Assembly (NCBI RefSeq): GCF_029855125.1
Contig: NZ_CP123229.1
Location: 868,001 to 932,000, forward strand
Source of the DNA: Methylocapsa sp. D3K7
Lineage (GTDB): Bacteria > Pseudomonadota > Alphaproteobacteria > Rhizobiales > Beijerinckiaceae
Length of the DNA stretch: 64,000 nucleotides
Reading direction: 5' to 3'
The notes under the pieces were generated by a model. That model ran no database searches and had not been told where the DNA came from. It was given only the letters and a program-made list of their open reading frames with translations. The translations under genes were made by a program, and so were the position numbers. The first letter of the stretch is position 1; the number at the start of each line of letters is the position of its first letter. This document shows, piece by piece, positions 37,219 through 46,934 of this stretch.

Positions 37219-37868
37219 AAGTCCTTATCGTAGACGATCACCCGATTGTTCATGCCGGCCTCCGGCGTCTCATCGCCGCCGAGACGGAGGCGGAAATCGC
37301 CGAAGCAGCGACGGCGAATGAAGCCCTTGCGCGTTTCACGCAAGACCGCCCGGATCTCGTCATCATGGACCTCAATCTGCCAGGCAGCGGTGGCCTGGAA
37401 ATGATCCGGCGGATCATGATTCAAGACACGACTGCCCGCATCCTCGTCTTCAGCGTGCATGATGATTCGATTCACGTGACGCGCGCCTTCGAAGCGGGAG
37501 CGCGCGGCTATGTGACGAAGAATGCGCCGCCGGACCAGATTTCACTCGCCATCTTCCGCGTCGCCGCGGGGCATAACTACATCGAGCCCGAGATTGCGCA
37601 GGAACTCGCCTTGCTCACTGTCAAGACGACCAACCGCTCCTATCCGGCGCATCCCTTTAATGACCTAACGCGCCGCGATCTTGAAATTCTCCGGCTCCTT
37701 GGCGAGGGCTACAGCATGCTGCAAATAGCCGGAACAATCGGCCTCAGCTACAAGACCGTAGCGAACAATTGCAGCCAAATGAAGAATAAGCTCGGCCTCG
37801 CGCGCACAACCGATTTGATCCGGATCGCCATCGAGCATCGGATTTCCATTCAGTCGGGTGCCAATTGA
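37215..37868 (+). CDS. Response regulator, NarL/FixJ family
   Basis: The 217-residue partner of the preceding kinase. The receiver has VDDH, Asp52 in LVIMDLNLPGSGG, and Lys in GYVTKNAPP. A LuxR-type helix-turn-helix covers about 150-210 (LTRRDLEILRLLGEGYSMLQIAGTIGLSYKTVANNCSQMKNKLG). Targets are unknown; the cobalamin genes begin 396 bases further on but behind their own riboswitch, and the TonB receptor gene is divergent. Confidence 0.93.
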   Translation: MKVLIVDDHPIVHAGLRRLIAAETEAEIAEAATANEALARFTQDRPDLVIMDLNLPGSGGLEMIRRIMIQDTTARILVFSVHDDSIHVTRAFEAGARGYVTKNAPPDQISLAIFRVAAGHNYIEPEIAQELALLTVKTTNRSYPAHPFNDLTRRDLEILRLLGEGYSMLQIAGTIGLSYKTVANNCSQMKNKLGLARTTDLIRIAIEHRISIQSGAN

Positions 37869-37929
37869 AGGCACCGCTGTACAAATTCGGCCGAGATTGA
37901 CACACGCGCCATTCGGTCTAGTGTCACGC

Positions 37930-38125
37930 GCGTAACGGTCCCTCGCTTCGAGGGGTAAAAGGGAATGTGGTGCGGTGCCATCCACCAAGATCGCGCTCGA
38001 AGCCACAGCTGCCCCCGCAACTGTCAGCGGGTAGCCTTTCGCCAATTGGCCACTGGGAGACGGGCGACCGCCCCCTGGGAAGGCGGCGACAGGCGATGAT
38101 CCGCGAGCCAGGAAACCTACCGTTC
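37930..38125 (+). ncRNA. Cobalamin riboswitch
   Basis: A leader with the sequence landmarks of the B12 element: GTAAAAGGGAATGTGGTGC near 37955, GCCACAGCTGCCCCCGCAACTGT near 38002-38024, GCCACTGGGAGACGGG-type helix, GGGAAGGCG near 38077, and the B12 box form GAGCCAGGAAACCTACCG at 38105-38122. Adenosylcobalamin binding normally shuts down the genes behind it, here cobW-cobN-cobG-cobHIJ. It ends about 140 bases before the cobW start. Confidence 0.92.
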
Positions 38126-38264
38126 CATCGATGAAGGGCCGGCGGGGCGCTCCGGCCATTCATCGATGCCGGTGCGCTTTCCCGTATCCGGTGGGACGTT
38201 CCGGGTTCGCCCGGCTCCTGCGACAAGCTCCCGCCGACCGCGCACGAAAACGGGGTGCTTGCCC

Positions 38265-39308
38265 ATGAGTCATCTTTCCAAAATCCCGGCAACGATAGTC
38301 ACTGGCTTCCTTGGCGCTGGGAAGACGACCCTCATTCGGCACCTCTTGAAAAATCCCAAGGGGCGCCGCCTCGCCCTTATCATCAACGAATTTGGCGACA
38401 TCGGCATCGACGCGGAAATATTGAATGGCTGCGGCGATCTCACTTGCGGCGCGGATAACATCATCGAACTTGCCAACGGCTGCATCTGCTGTACCGTCGC
38501 CGACGATTTTCTACCCGCGATCGAACGTATTCTCGCGCTGGATCCGCTCCCCGACCAGATCGTTATCGAGACCTCAGGCCTTGCTTTGCCAAAGCCCTTG
38601 GTCAAGGCTTTTGATTGGCCGGCGATCCGGGCGCGGCTGACCGTCGACGGTGTGATCGCGGTTGTCGATGGCAAGGCGGTCTCGGAGGGACGCTTCGCCG
38701 ACGATCCCGTCAAACTGGCGCGCCAACGTAAAGCGGATCCCTCCATCGTACATGACAATCCGCTTGAAGAGGTGTTCCAAGATCAAGTCTTGTGCGCGGA
38801 TCTGATTGTACTTAACAAATCAGACCTTATTGACGCAGCCGAACAACGCCGCATCGCCGCCGACATTGCGGCTTTTATTCCCCGCGCTGTAAAAATCGTA
38901 CCTGCCCGGGAAGGTCAGATCGACCCTGCCATCCTGCTTGGCCTCGATGCCGCCGCAGAAGATGATCTTGCCGCACGCCCCTCACTTCATGACGGGCTGA
39001 CAGAGCATGATCACGACGATTTCGACAGCGCTATTTTTGAAATTGACGCGATCAAAGATAGCGATGCATGGCTTGCCCGTCTGACTACGATCGCGGAGCG
39101 CCACGATGTGTTGCGCATCAAGGGTTTCGTCGAGGTCAAAGGCAAGCCGATGCGGCTGCTCATCCAGGGTGTTGGAAAACGCTTTCAAAAACATTTCGAC
39201 CGGGCGTGGGCCGCGGGAGAAAGGCGCCGCGGACGACTTGTGGTCATCGGTGAAAAGGGCTTCGACAAGGCGTCGGTTGGGCGATTCATCACAAGCGAGG
39301 AAGCCTGA
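38265..39308 (+). CDS. cobW: Cobalamin biosynthesis protein CobW
   Basis: A G3E-family GTPase metallochaperone proposed to supply cobalt to the CobNST chelatase. From the ATG at 38265 it has 347 residues: P-loop GFLGAGKTT (14-22), metal-binding GCICCT (CxCC type), GTPase NKSDL, and an acidic/His segment EHDHDDFD (metal binding likely) before the C-terminal CobW_C domain. An in-frame opening back to 38166 lies within the riboswitch leader and is rejected. It is the first gene under riboswitch control. Confidence 0.95.
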   Translation: MSHLSKIPATIVTGFLGAGKTTLIRHLLKNPKGRRLALIINEFGDIGIDAEILNGCGDLTCGADNIIELANGCICCTVADDFLPAIERILALDPLPDQIVIETSGLALPKPLVKAFDWPAIRARLTVDGVIAVVDGKAVSEGRFADDPVKLARQRKADPSIVHDNPLEEVFQDQVLCADLIVLNKSDLIDAAEQRRIAADIAAFIPRAVKIVPAREGQIDPAILLGLDAAAEDDLAARPSLHDGLTEHDHDDFDSAIFEIDAIKDSDAWLARLTTIAERHDVLRIKGFVEVKGKPMRLLIQGVGKRFQKHFDRAWAAGERRRGRLVVIGEKGFDKASVGRFITSEEA

Positions 39309-39311
39309 TCG

Positions 39312-42300
39312 ATGCATCTCCTGCGCACCGAGTCACGCTCGCTCGACGAGACCGAAGCCGCAATCGACCTCGGACAATCTCCGGCCGAATTGTTGTTTCT
39401 CTCTTTTTCCGACAGCGACTTGAGCCTCATCGCGGCAGCCGCGCGACAGCGCCCGATGTCCATGAGCTTACGACTCGCCAATCTCGGCGCACTCAAACAT
39501 CCCTATTCAGTCGATCTTTATATCGGGAAGGCCGCGAGCCACGCACGTTTCGTCCTCATCCGCCTTCTCGGCGGCCTCGAATACTGGCGCTACGGCATCG
39601 AGGAATTTTCCCGCGCGGCGCGCAAGCAAAACTTCAAACTCGCCATCATCCCTGGTGACGCGATGGAAGATGAACGGCTCGACGAAGCCTCAACTGTCCC
39701 CGCCGTTGATCTCCGCCAGATGCATGCCGCCTTCCAGCACGGCCAGCTAGAACATATCGCCGAGCTTTTTGATTTCATCGAGAGCCGCGCGGAACAGCCG
39801 TTCGAATGGCGGCACTCTCCAAAGGTAAGGGAAATACCTGCGGCGGGCCATTTCGAGGCTGGCTGCCGTACTCTTGGCTGCGCCAAAGGCAAGGCACTCA
39901 TAGTCTTCTATCGTTCGCTGATGCTCGCCGGGGATACGGCGCCAGTGAACGCGCTAGCGGACGCCCTTGCGGCGCGGAGGCTCGACGTCAGCGCGATCTT
40001 CGTAGCGAGTCTCAAGGACTCCGACGCGATCGCGTTTATACGTGCCCACCTTGCTTGTGTTGGGCCAGACGTGATTCTCAACACGACCGGCTTTTCGGCT
40101 CGGCTCGACACAGACGCTGGAGTGCTGGACAGCGCCGACGTGCCAGTCCTACAGGCAATTTTTACTGGTGCGACAGAGGTGCAGTGGCAGCAAAACCCGC
40201 GCGGCCTTGGTGCCGCCGATCTCGCCATGAATATCGTCCTCCCGGAAATGGATGGGCGTTTGATTACTTGCGCGATTGCCTGCAAGGCAGAAGCCGGACA
40301 TCGCGCTGATCTTGAGTTTACGCCGCGCGTTCACGCGCCTTTGCCATCCCGAGTCACCTTTGTCGGGGATCTCGCCGCCGCTTGGGTGAACCTGCGTAAG
40401 ACGCCACCAGCGAAGCGCAAAATCGCCTGCGTTATTTCCGACTATCCGGGCAAGCAAGGCCGCACCGGCTATGCCGTTGGTCTCGACACTGCGAAGAGTG
40501 TTATCTCGATCGCCAAGACACTTCGTGAAGCCGGATACGACATAGGACTACTCCCAGATTCATCCCAATTGATGCGTGGCCTCGAAAACGCCGCTCCAAC
40601 TGGAAGGCTGACACTCGCCGAATATGTCGCGGCACTTGAGGCCATGTCCCCTGCATTTGTGCAGTCGACATGCGCAGAGTGGGGTCCGCCGGGTTCAGCC
40701 GCGCAGGATGGAGGTTTTGCCTTTTCCGTACTTCGCGCGAACAATTTGCTTGTCGCGGTACAGCCAGATCGCGGCATCGCCGAGAATCGTAAGTCGGACT
40801 ATCATGATACAGGCTTGCCACCCTGCCATTCCTATGTCGCTTTCTATGTTTGGCTCCGCCAATGTGAAAAGATCGATGCGATGATTCATTGCGGCACCCA
40901 TGGCACGCTCGAATGGCTGCCGGGCAAGGCGGCGGCGCTCACGGACGCGTGCGCGCCCGAGGCTGTGCTTGGTCCCCTCCCGGTCATTTATCCTTTTATT
41001 GTCAGCAATCCTGGCGAGGCCGCGCAAGCCAAGCGGCGCATTTGCGCTCTCACCATCGGCCATATGACGCCGCCTTTAACGCTGGCAGGCAGCCACGGCG
41101 TGGCGCTCGAAATCGAAGCTCTGTTTGACGAATATGCGATCGCTGAGTCGCTCGATCCAAAACGTGCGCGGCTTTTGGCGCAAGCCATCCTCGACCGCGC
41201 GGGCGAAACAGGCTTGCTACAGGATAGCGGACTCAAGGACACCGCCGATCCGGCTGCTGCCTTACGCCACCTCGACGCCTTTCTTTGTGATCTAAAGGAC
41301 ATGCGGATTGCCGACGGCTTGCATGTTTTTGGCCAGTCGCCCGACCCAGCGGTGCGGGACGCAATCGTCGAAACTCTGACGCAAACGCTCCAGGATACTT
41401 GCGCACAGTTACCAGATGACGTCCCTTCTTTTTCAGAGCAGATGCGCACGCTTATCGATTGCTGCGGGGATGCGGAAAGCGATTCGCTGATCGCCGCGCT
41501 CGATGGGCGCTTTGTCGTGCCAGGCCCCGGAGGCGCCCCGTCGCGCGGCCGCATCGATGTGCTTCCGACAGGACGCAATCTTTATGGCATCGATCCGCGC
41601 GCGGTGCCAACGCGCACCGCCTGGGAAATCGGTCAGCGTGCCGCACGTGAAATCACGAACCGCCATATCCAGGATCACGGTGAATGGCCGAAAGCGATTG
41701 TCATGGATCTGTGGGCGAGTTCGACCATGCGGACTGGGGGCGATGACCTCGCGCAGGCTTTCGCGCTCATGGGCGTCAAGCCACTCTGGGACCATTCGTC
41801 CGCGCGCGTGACCGGCTTTGAGATCGTTTCGCCCGCCCGCCTAGCGTATCCGAGAGTCGATGTCACCTTGCGGATCTCCGGGCTTTTCCGTGATGTCTTT
41901 CCGGCTCAGATCGTCCTGTTCGATCAGGCTGTGCAAGCTCTAAGCGAACAGGATGAGGAGGACGCTGTAAATCCTTACGCGGCAGTCCGCAGGCAGGCGC
42001 CGGGAAAACTATTGCGAATCTTTGGCGGTGCGCCTGGCGCTTATGGCATCGGTCTTGGACGTGCAATCGGCGAAAATGCTACACTTGCACGGGAAACACT
42101 AGGCGAGCGCTATCTGGCCACGGCTTCGCACGCTTATGGTGGTGCCGATGGAGAAGCAGTTTTAACACGGGCCTTCGCAACACGTGTCGCGTGCGCCGAC
42201 GCCCTGATCCATGTCCAAGATCAAGACGAGCAGGACATTCTGGACTCGGATGCGATCGCCGATCACGAGGGTGGCTTCTCGGCCGCCGCCAATATACTCG

Positions 42301-42710
42301 GCAATGACGCAGCGGTTTATCATGTCTCTTCCGCACGCCCGGATGCCCTCAGGGTGCGCACCCTGGGAGAAGAAATTGCCCGCGTCGTACATGCCCGTGC
42401 AAGCAATCCACGCTGGATCGCCGGGCAGATGCGCCACGGCCATCGCGGCGCCGCAGAAATCGCCGGGACAATCGATAATCTCTATGCTCTTGCGATTCTG
42501 AGCGATGCGGTCCAGAATCAGCATTTCGAGCTTCTCTTCGACGCGACCCTTGGCACGCCCGCGGTATGGGATTTCCTTGTCGAATCAAATCCGAAGGCTG
42601 CGTTTGCTATCGTCCAGAAATTCGAGCAGGCACTCGCTCGCGGCTTCTGGCAAAACCGGCGCAATTCCATCCTCGCTAGCCTCGCTTCCATGCGGGAGGC
42701 GCTGGCATGA
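39312..42710 (+). CDS. cobN: Cobaltochelatase subunit CobN
   Basis: The large subunit of the aerobic ATP-dependent cobaltochelatase, which inserts cobalt into hydrogenobyrinic a,c-diamide with CobS and CobT. 1132 residues of the CobN/BchH family, with the conserved blocks AEWGPPGSAAQDGG, HCGTHGTLEWLPGKAAALTDAC, GRNLYGIDPRAVPTRTAWEIG and SHAYGG. Somewhat shorter than the Pseudomonas denitrificans protein. Begins three bases after cobW and overlaps cobG by four. Confidence 0.96.
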   Translation: MHLLRTESRSLDETEAAIDLGQSPAELLFLSFSDSDLSLIAAAARQRPMSMSLRLANLGALKHPYSVDLYIGKAASHARFVLIRLLGGLEYWRYGIEEFSRAARKQNFKLAIIPGDAMEDERLDEASTVPAVDLRQMHAAFQHGQLEHIAELFDFIESRAEQPFEWRHSPKVREIPAAGHFEAGCRTLGCAKGKALIVFYRSLMLAGDTAPVNALADALAARRLDVSAIFVASLKDSDAIAFIRAHLACVGPDVILNTTGFSARLDTDAGVLDSADVPVLQAIFTGATEVQWQQNPRGLGAADLAMNIVLPEMDGRLITCAIACKAEAGHRADLEFTPRVHAPLPSRVTFVGDLAAAWVNLRKTPPAKRKIACVISDYPGKQGRTGYAVGLDTAKSVISIAKTLREAGYDIGLLPDSSQLMRGLENAAPTGRLTLAEYVAALEAMSPAFVQSTCAEWGPPGSAAQDGGFAFSVLRANNLLVAVQPDRGIAENRKSDYHDTGLPPCHSYVAFYVWLRQCEKIDAMIHCGTHGTLEWLPGKAAALTDACAPEAVLGPLPVIYPFIVSNPGEAAQAKRRICALTIGHMTPPLTLAGSHGVALEIEALFDEYAIAESLDPKRARLLAQAILDRAGETGLLQDSGLKDTADPAAALRHLDAFLCDLKDMRIADGLHVFGQSPDPAVRDAIVETLTQTLQDTCAQLPDDVPSFSEQMRTLIDCCGDAESDSLIAALDGRFVVPGPGGAPSRGRIDVLPTGRNLYGIDPRAVPTRTAWEIGQRAAREITNRHIQDHGEWPKAIVMDLWASSTMRTGGDDLAQAFALMGVKPLWDHSSARVTGFEIVSPARLAYPRVDVTLRISGLFRDVFPAQIVLFDQAVQALSEQDEEDAVNPYAAVRRQAPGKLLRIFGGAPGAYGIGLGRAIGENATLARETLGERYLATASHAYGGADGEAVLTRAFATRVACADALIHVQDQDEQDILDSDAIADHEGGFSAAANILGNDAAVYHVSSARPDALRVRTLGEEIARVVHARASNPRWIAGQMRHGHRGAAEIAGTIDNLYALAILSDAVQNQHFELLFDATLGTPAVWDFLVESNPKAAFAIVQKFEQALARGFWQNRRNSILASLASMREALA

Positions 42711-44017
42711 GGAAAGGTCAGTTGCACAAGGGCTGGTGTCCGGGCGCGTGGCGGCCGATGCCAGCGAAGGACGGCCTCCTCGTGCGGCTACGGATCAGCT
42801 GTGGCACTGTCGGAGCTTCCACGCTGCACGTGCTTGCGCAAGCCGGTCGCGAGCACGGCAACAGGATTTTTGAACTTTCCAATCGCGGCAATATGCAAAT
42901 TCGTGGGGTTCGCGAGAGCAACCTTCCCGCATTGATCAAAACGCTCCAGAGCCTTGGCCTTATCGATGAAGACACTTCGGCAGAGGCAGTTCGCAATGTT
43001 TTGGTTAGCCCGCTTGCGGGACTCGATGGGCGAAATGACACGCTGAGAGCGGCCAAAAGGCTAGAAACCATGCTTTCTGGCAATAAAAATTTGCACGCAT
43101 TGCCAGCAAAGTTCGGCTTTCTTATCGATGATGGAAGCAGCCCTTCGCTTGGTTCTATCGCGGCCGATATCCGCTTCGATTGGATTTCCGCCGCACAATC
43201 TTTCGCTATCGGAATTGGCGGACGCGCAAACGGCGCGGTTTTTCTTGGCTACTGCAGCGAGGACGCTCTCCCTAAGGTTTCCTCGCGTCTCGCAACAGCT
43301 TTCCTGCTTCTAAGTTCCTCAATGGCGGAGCCGCCGCGCCGGATGGCCGGCCTTATCGCGAGTTGCGGAGCACATGCGATTGCCGCAGCGGCCGGAATGC
43401 ACATTGCCGATCCACCAGAGCGCGGCAGCATCGCCGAGCCATGTCCGATTGGCCTGATCCGCAACAATGGTCAACACTGCTTTGGCGTTGGCGTTGCATT
43501 CGGTATGCTTGACGCGGCCATGCTCGATGCGGCGGCAACCGCCGCCAGCAAATTCGGCAATGGGGAGATCAGGCTGACACCCTGGCGCGCAATGATTGTG
43601 CCGCATGTTACTGAAAATCGAGCCGATGCCATAGCCGCGTATTTCACATCGCATCGCTTCCTTGTCGATGCCGAGGACGAGCGCTTGTCGGTCGCGGCAT
43701 GCGGTGGCGGTTTGACCTGCGAACAAGGCACAACCAATACACGCGCAGATGCTTTGTCCTTGATGTCGATCGCACGGAAACTCAGCAAGAATGGAATCGC
43801 GCTGCATGTGTCCGGCTGCGCCAAAGGTTGTGCCCGGCAAGCGTCAACACCCGTGACCCTTATCGCTCGGGATGGATTCTATGACCTCGTGCCAAACGAG
43901 ACCGCGCGCGAGGATGGCATAAGCGCCGCAGATCGCCTTAGCTTGGTTACGGTGCGTGACCTATTGGAAAATGTGATCGCGGGTAAAGGCAGCAATTCTC
44001 GCGGGATAGATAAGTGA
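42707..44017 (+). CDS. cobG: Precorrin-3B synthase CobG
   Basis: An Fe-S monooxygenase that makes precorrin-3B, the oxygen-dependent step marking the aerobic pathway. 436 residues of the nitrite/sulfite reductase family: two ferredoxin-like halves (WCPGAWRPMPAKDGLLVRLR, SNRGNMQIRG) and the 4Fe-4S set, Cx5C in ACGGGLTCEQ and Cx3C in GCAKGCARQ. All four cysteines are present. Overlaps cobN at ATGA. Confidence 0.94.
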   Translation: MRKGQLHKGWCPGAWRPMPAKDGLLVRLRISCGTVGASTLHVLAQAGREHGNRIFELSNRGNMQIRGVRESNLPALIKTLQSLGLIDEDTSAEAVRNVLVSPLAGLDGRNDTLRAAKRLETMLSGNKNLHALPAKFGFLIDDGSSPSLGSIAADIRFDWISAAQSFAIGIGGRANGAVFLGYCSEDALPKVSSRLATAFLLLSSSMAEPPRRMAGLIASCGAHAIAAAAGMHIADPPERGSIAEPCPIGLIRNNGQHCFGVGVAFGMLDAAMLDAAATAASKFGNGEIRLTPWRAMIVPHVTENRADAIAAYFTSHRFLVDAEDERLSVAACGGGLTCEQGTTNTRADALSLMSIARKLSKNGIALHVSGCAKGCARQASTPVTLIARDGFYDLVPNETAREDGISAADRLSLVTVRDLLENVIAGKGSNSRGIDK

Positions 44018-44664
44018 TGAGTGAGGCACCATCTTTAAGCCGTTTTAATTATTTGCGTGACGGCTCTGAAATATACCGGCGCTCTTTCGCGACGATTCGC
44101 GCCGAGGCCAATCTCGCCCGCTTCAGCCGCGACGAAGAGCATGTCGCGGTTCGCATGATTCACGCCTGCGGCATGGTCGAGATTGCCGGTGATCTCATGT
44201 TCTCGAACGATGCCGTGGGGCAAGCACGAAGCGCGCTCCTGCAAGGAGCTCCCATCCTATGCGATTCAAAGATGCTCGCGCGAGGCATTATCATGGCGCG
44301 CCTGCCACGTGGCAACGAGGTGATCTGCACACTTGACGATCCAAGCGTCGCATCGATTTCGCAAAAACTCGGCAACACCCGCAGCGCGGCCGCTCTCGAA
44401 CTCTGGCGCGACCGTCTCGATGGCGCGGTCATTGCCATCGGCAATGCGCCGACCGCCTTATTCCATCTTCTCGAAATGCTCGATGAAACATCGGCTCGGC
44501 CTGCCTGCATAATCGGCATGCCGGTCGGCTTCGTTGGTGCCGTGGAATCGAAGGAAGCACTCATCAAAGATGCCCGAGTGCCGTTTATCGCCATCAAGGG
44601 GCGCAAGGGAGGAAGTGCCATGGCGGCGGCAGCCTTGAACGCCATCGCGAGCGAATCCGAATGA
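44017..44664 (+). CDS. cobH: Precorrin-8X methylmutase CobH
   Basis: Moves a methyl group from C11 to C12 to give hydrogenobyrinic acid. 215 residues, with RMIHACGMVEIAGDLMFS (the catalytic His), GAPILCDSKMLARGI and GMPVGFVGAVESKEAL. A GTG at 44014 is in frame, but the ATG at 44017 sits in a TGATG overlap with the cobG stop and is preferred. Confidence 0.96.
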   Translation: MSEAPSLSRFNYLRDGSEIYRRSFATIRAEANLARFSRDEEHVAVRMIHACGMVEIAGDLMFSNDAVGQARSALLQGAPILCDSKMLARGIIMARLPRGNEVICTLDDPSVASISQKLGNTRSAAALELWRDRLDGAVIAIGNAPTALFHLLEMLDETSARPACIIGMPVGFVGAVESKEALIKDARVPFIAIKGRKGGSAMAAAALNAIASESE

Positions 44665-45404
44665 ACGAGATTAACTCTAGCGATGGCCGCCTCTATGGCG
44701 TTGGCCTCGGCCCCGGAGATCCCGACCTCGTGACGGTCAAAGCCGCGAAAATCATCGCCGCGGTTCCGGTCGTCGCCTATTTCGCGAAGCAAGGCGCGCG
44801 TGGAAAAGCCCGCGCCATCCTCGATCGTTGGCTTTCAGAAACATGCCTGCAATTGCCATTGCTCTATCCATTAACGACGGAAACTCACTTCTGCGATCCC
44901 GCGTATGTCAAGGAATTGAGCGGCTTCTATGCGGACGCCGAAGCTTCCATCGCGGCTCATCTCCGCGCGGGGCGCGATGTCGCTCTCGTCTGCGAGGGCG
45001 ATCCGCTTTTTTATGGGTCGTTCATGCATCTTTACATCCGGCTTAAGGATCGCTTCCCCATCGCAATCATTCCCGGCGTCACCGGCATGTCAGGCTGCTG
45101 GAGTGCAGCCAAGACACCAATGGCCTGGGGTGATGACGTCTTAAGCGTAATTCCAGGCACGCTCGACAATAAAGCGCTAGTCCGTCATCTTACGGCGGCC
45201 GACGCCGTGGTGATCATCAAGATCGGCGCCAATCTCGCGAAAATCCGGGCGGCGATCGTCGAAGCAGGGCGCCTTCCGGGGGCGATTTATGTCGAACATG
45301 GTACGAGTGAAACCGAGAATATCATTCCGCTTGCCGCGAAGTTGGACGGCCACGCGCCTTATTTTTCTTCGATTCTTATCCCTGGCAATGGGAGGCGCCC
45401 GTGA
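44661..45404 (+). CDS. cobI: Precorrin-2 C20-methyltransferase CobI
   Basis: SAM-dependent methylation of precorrin-2 to precorrin-3A. 247 residues of the tetrapyrrole methylase fold, with the YGVGLGPGDPDLVTVKAA N-terminus, LVCEGDPLFYGSFMHLYIRL and IPGVTGMSGCWSA. Overlaps cobH (ATGA) and cobJ (GTGA). Confidence 0.96.
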   Translation: MNEINSSDGRLYGVGLGPGDPDLVTVKAAKIIAAVPVVAYFAKQGARGKARAILDRWLSETCLQLPLLYPLTTETHFCDPAYVKELSGFYADAEASIAAHLRAGRDVALVCEGDPLFYGSFMHLYIRLKDRFPIAIIPGVTGMSGCWSAAKTPMAWGDDVLSVIPGTLDNKALVRHLTAADAVVIIKIGANLAKIRAAIVEAGRLPGAIYVEHGTSETENIIPLAAKLDGHAPYFSSILIPGNGRRP

Positions 45405-46165
45405 AACCCCCGGGAAGCTTGCGGATCGTCGGCATTGGCCCGGGCAAAGACGCATGGATCACACCTGAAGCTTCGAGCCTCGTCAGCACCGCGACCGATC
45501 TCGTCGGCTATGCGCCCTACCTCGAAAGGCTTCCGCTTAAGTCAGGGCAACGGCGCCACCAAACCGGCAACGGCGCCGAACTGGAACGCTCGCGGCATGC
45601 CTTGCGCTTGGCCGCAGATGGCCGCCATGTCGCGCTCGTCTCCGGTGGCGATCCAGGGGTTTTCGCGATGGCGGCGGCAGTTTTTGAGACAATCGACGAT
45701 GGGGAGCCGTCTTGGCGCAGCATCGACATCGTCGTAAGCCCTGGTATTTCTGCCATGCAGGCGGCGGCGGCGCGCGTGGGCGCGCCTTTGGGGCACGATT
45801 TCTGCGCAATCTCATTGTCCGACAATTTGAAACCTTGGTCCATCATCGAAAAGCGGCTGATGCTCGCGGCGGAAGCGGATTTCGTGATTGTACTCTTTAA
45901 CCCGGCTTCGGCGGCGCGGCCGCGCCGTATTTACGAGGCCTTCGCAGTTCTTCGCGCCATCAAACAAGCATCCACGCCGATTGTTTTTGCGCATGCGGTG
46001 GGACGCCAAAATGAACGAATTTCCATAGAGACGCTGGCCAGCGCGGACCCTGGCTGTGCCGGCATGAGCACACTGATCATCATCGGTTCCAGCGAAACCC
46101 GGATCGTTCCGCGCGGCGTAGGTACGCCTTTCGTCTATTCCTCGCGTGGGAGCAAGGCGCTCTGA
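45401..46165 (+). CDS. cobJ: Precorrin-3B C17-methyltransferase CobJ
   Basis: Methylates C17 with ring contraction to give precorrin-4. 254 residues: LRIVGIGPGKDAWITPEA, DLVGYAPYLERL, LVSGGDPGVFAMAAAVFE and SPGISAMQAAAARVGAPLGHDFCAISLSD are standard. GTG start in a GTGA overlap with cobI. Its last 31 bases overlap the end of cobK on the other strand. It is the last gene of the forward run from cobW. Confidence 0.95.
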   Translation: MKPPGSLRIVGIGPGKDAWITPEASSLVSTATDLVGYAPYLERLPLKSGQRRHQTGNGAELERSRHALRLAADGRHVALVSGGDPGVFAMAAAVFETIDDGEPSWRSIDIVVSPGISAMQAAAARVGAPLGHDFCAISLSDNLKPWSIIEKRLMLAAEADFVIVLFNPASAARPRRIYEAFAVLRAIKQASTPIVFAHAVGRQNERISIETLASADPGCAGMSTLIIIGSSETRIVPRGVGTPFVYSSRGSKAL

Positions 46166-46896
46166 TGCAAAAGCAGAAACGCCATGACTTCGGCTGGATC
46201 GTGCAGCACCGCGCGCGCGGCCTGTTGTGGGCGTGCGACCATGACGACCGGCAGCCCAAGATTGCGCGCCGCGAGGATTTTTCCGAATGTTGCCTCGCCG
46301 CCGCTGTTCTTGGTCACGATCACGTCGATCGCTTCCTCGCGGAAGAGCTTTTCCTCCGCTTCAACGGTGAATGGGCCGCGTCCAAGAATCACCCGATGGC
46401 GCGGCAGGCTTGGTGTCGGCTCAAGCGGCTCGATCGCCCGGACAAGATAGAAATGCTGGGGTGCGGCCGCGAAGGCTTCGATTTGCAATCGACCAATTGT
46501 CAGAAAAACGCGCTTTTGTTCCTGCCCGAGTGCAGCGGCAGCGGCGGCCATATCTGCAACGCAGATCCAATGGTCGCAGACTTCGGGACGCCACAGAGGG
46601 CGCGACAGACACACGAGCGGAATGTTTGCACACGCCGCCGCCTGGATCGCATGCCGCGACATCTGCTCAGCAAAGGGATGCGTGGCATCGACAAGCACGT
46701 CGATGCACTCAGCCTTGAGATAGGCCGCAAGCCCCGCGGCGCCGCCAAAGCCGCCGCTGCGATAGGGAATCTCCGGCACACGCGGCGCCTTGGTACGGCC
46801 GGCGAAAGACAACACGCCGGAGATGCCGCTTTGCCCAGCAAGCAGACTTGCGAGCATGCTCGCTTCCGCTGTCCCACCAAGCACGAGTACCCGCAT
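46135..46896 (-). CDS. cobK: Precorrin-6A reductase CobK
   Basis: NADPH-dependent reduction of precorrin-6A to 6B. 253 residues of the CobK/CbiJ family: MRVLVLGGTAEASMLA, VDATHPFAEQMSRHA, LSRPLWRP, and VTKNSGGEATFGKILAARNLGLPVVMVARP. It is the only cob gene here on the minus strand, ends inside cobJ and starts 38 bases from cobL, so the cobK and cobL promoters must share or overlap this short divergent gap. Confidence 0.95.
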   Translation of the reverse strand: MRVLVLGGTAEASMLASLLAGQSGISGVLSFAGRTKAPRVPEIPYRSGGFGGAAGLAAYLKAECIDVLVDATHPFAEQMSRHAIQAAACANIPLVCLSRPLWRPEVCDHWICVADMAAAAAALGQEQKRVFLTIGRLQIEAFAAAPQHFYLVRAIEPLEPTPSLPRHRVILGRGPFTVEAEEKLFREEAIDVIVTKNSGGEATFGKILAARNLGLPVVMVARPQQAARAVLHDPAEVMAFLLLHQSALLPREE

Positions 46897-46934
46897 CGCC
46901 TACTTCCCAAACTCTTGCTTTCGCCGCCGTGACC

